Shown piece after piece: positions 6,077 to 6,308 of a stretch of DNA of 6,308 bases. Both the position numbers and the translations under genes were made by a program. How positions within the stretch are numbered: position 1 is the stretch's first letter; the number at the start of each line of letters is the position of its first letter. Origin of the DNA: Actinomycetes bacterium (GTDB lineage Bacteria; Actinomycetota; Acidimicrobiia; Acidimicrobiales; JAJYPT01). The notes beneath the pieces were generated by a model. It had not been told where the DNA came from, did not search any database, and saw only the letters and a list, made by a program, of their open reading frames with translations. Location: contig JAJYPT010000105.1 of the NCBI GenBank assembly GCA_021795135.1, positions 1-6,308 on the forward strand, in the 5' to 3' direction.

Positions 6077-6105
6077 ATGATACCTAGATAAACAAGAGAA
6101 AACAA
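6077..6105 (-). promoter_or_regulatory. Candidate promoter for the nuclease-like gene
   Basis: On the minus strand TTGTTT (6105-6100) is followed after exactly 17 nt by TATCAT (6082-6077), five of six matches to the -10 consensus but only three of six at -35. Transcription would start near 6070, leaving a leader of about 200 nt before the TTG at 5868. It overlaps one arm of the 6100-6131 inverted repeat. AT-rich DNA gives many chance matches, so this is tentative. Confidence 0.3.
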
Positions 6106-6131
6106 AAGACAAATCAATTAGACTTTTGTTT
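6100..6131 (-). terminator. Possible terminator of the gene at the right edge
   Basis: AAACAAAAG (6100-6108) and CTTTTGTTT (6123-6131) form a 9-bp stem with a 14-nt loop. Read on the minus strand, the stem ends in CTTTTGTTT followed by TCTCTTG, a T-rich run that suits termination of transcription coming from the right edge. The stem is A/T-rich and the loop long, so it is weak as a terminator. Confidence 0.3.
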
Positions 6132-6147
6132 CTTATCCCATTTTTTT

Positions 6148-6203
6148 CCTGATACCTATTCTTCCCTTAATTAGACCTGATGCCTATTCTTCCCTTAATT
6201 AGA
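6148..6203. repeat. Perfectly adjacent 28-bp tandem duplication
   Basis: Bases 6148-6175 and 6176-6203 are two adjacent copies of a 28-bp unit beginning CCTGATACC and ending CTTAATTAGA. They differ at one position (A6154 versus G6182). There is no third copy on either side. With two units and no spacer it is not a CRISPR array. The near identity suggests a recent duplication. Confidence 0.9.
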
Positions 6204-6254
6204 GTTGTGCATCAAACCTGGAGTGGTTCAGGACCTCCCAAAAGCATCTACAGC

Positions 6255-6308
6255 TTACTGCCTAGGAGGCCCATTGGGTCCAGCTACAACAGCACTTACG
6301 ATAAGTCC
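6255..6308 (-). CDS. Possible C-terminal end of a gene running off the right edge
   Basis: Seventeen minus-strand codons from the window edge read GLIVSAVVAGPNGPPRQ and end at TAA (6257-6255). The hydrophobic beta-like run and the codon choice look like those of a real protein end, but seventeen codons are too few to identify it, and an open frame this short occurs often by chance. A plus-strand frame over the same bases (from about 6205 to the edge) is also open. A short hairpin, AAGC...GCTT then TT, begins just after the stop. Confidence 0.35.
   Translation of the reverse strand, partial: GLIVSAVVAGPNGPPRQ

Larger units (their letters stand above)
5869..6254. other. Non-coding stretch upstream of the nuclease-like gene
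   Basis: No convincing gene is seen here on either strand; the open frames are under 40 codons. The stretch contains a candidate minus-strand promoter, a 9-bp inverted repeat (6100-6108 with 6123-6131), a 5-bp inverted repeat TGGTC (6051-6055) with GACCA (6073-6077), and a 28-bp tandem duplication. If the candidate promoter is real, most of the left half is a leader of about 200 nt for the nuclease-like gene. Confidence 0.5.

Noticed and set aside
6205..6308. Plus-strand open frame running off the right edge (LCIKPGVVQDLPKAST...)
   Set aside because: It has only a TTG or GTG start without a ribosome site and conflicts with the more protein-like minus-strand frame. The evidence is too thin to call either firmly, and only the minus-strand one is listed, at low confidence.

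Overview
The window reads as chromosomal DNA from an AT-rich, uncultured actinobacterium. The organism call is an inference. It rests on the YihY/BrkB-family protein, whose C-terminal LWPRSIVQPPLT and RRPEQHVQVWFD stretch resembles the actinobacterial branch, and on a TM0106-family nuclease with the actinobacterial-style C-terminal block GLGLKSMAKFAGFKWRN. Base composition is low in G+C throughout, TTG starts are frequent, and Shine-Dalgarno sites are present but uneven in strength.

Layout. (1) Bases 1-245 carry no convincing intact gene but fold into a series of stems. They end in a hairpin followed by GTAGTCAA, the form of an IS200/IS605-family right end, so this is probably the 3' part of a TnpB-type element and its omega/reRNA. 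(2) A 69-codon single-pass membrane protein with an internal repeat follows on the + strand (348-557) behind a strong Shine-Dalgarno. A near-perfect bidirectional terminator (575-625) separates it from the next genes. (3) On the - strand lie a YihY/BrkB-type inner-membrane protein (707-1720) and, upstream of it, a 94-residue three-helix membrane protein (1817-2101). (4) The 2102-2403 gap holds a possible 47-codon ORF and a short palindrome. (5) On the + strand is a COG0701-type permease with two C-terminal YHS metal-binding domains (2404-3861). (6) It converges on a - strand TM0106-family RecB/Cas4-like protein (3898-5868). (7) The right 440 bases are mostly non-coding, with a candidate promoter for the nuclease gene, a 28-bp tandem duplication and possibly the last codons of a further - strand gene.

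These genes do not form one pathway. Three encode membrane proteins and one a nucleic-acid enzyme, and their orientations alternate. The most notable points are: the permease gene has an ideal in-frame internal translation start that would release a free 50-residue YHS protein; the nuclease-like protein keeps its Fe-S cysteines and its C-terminal RNase H-like residues but has lost the expected PD-(D/E)XK catalytic residues; and a TnpB-type right end with its adjacent guide segment sits directly upstream of a small membrane-protein gene. No complete novel defence or mobile system is visible, and no CRISPR array, tRNA or rRNA was recognised.
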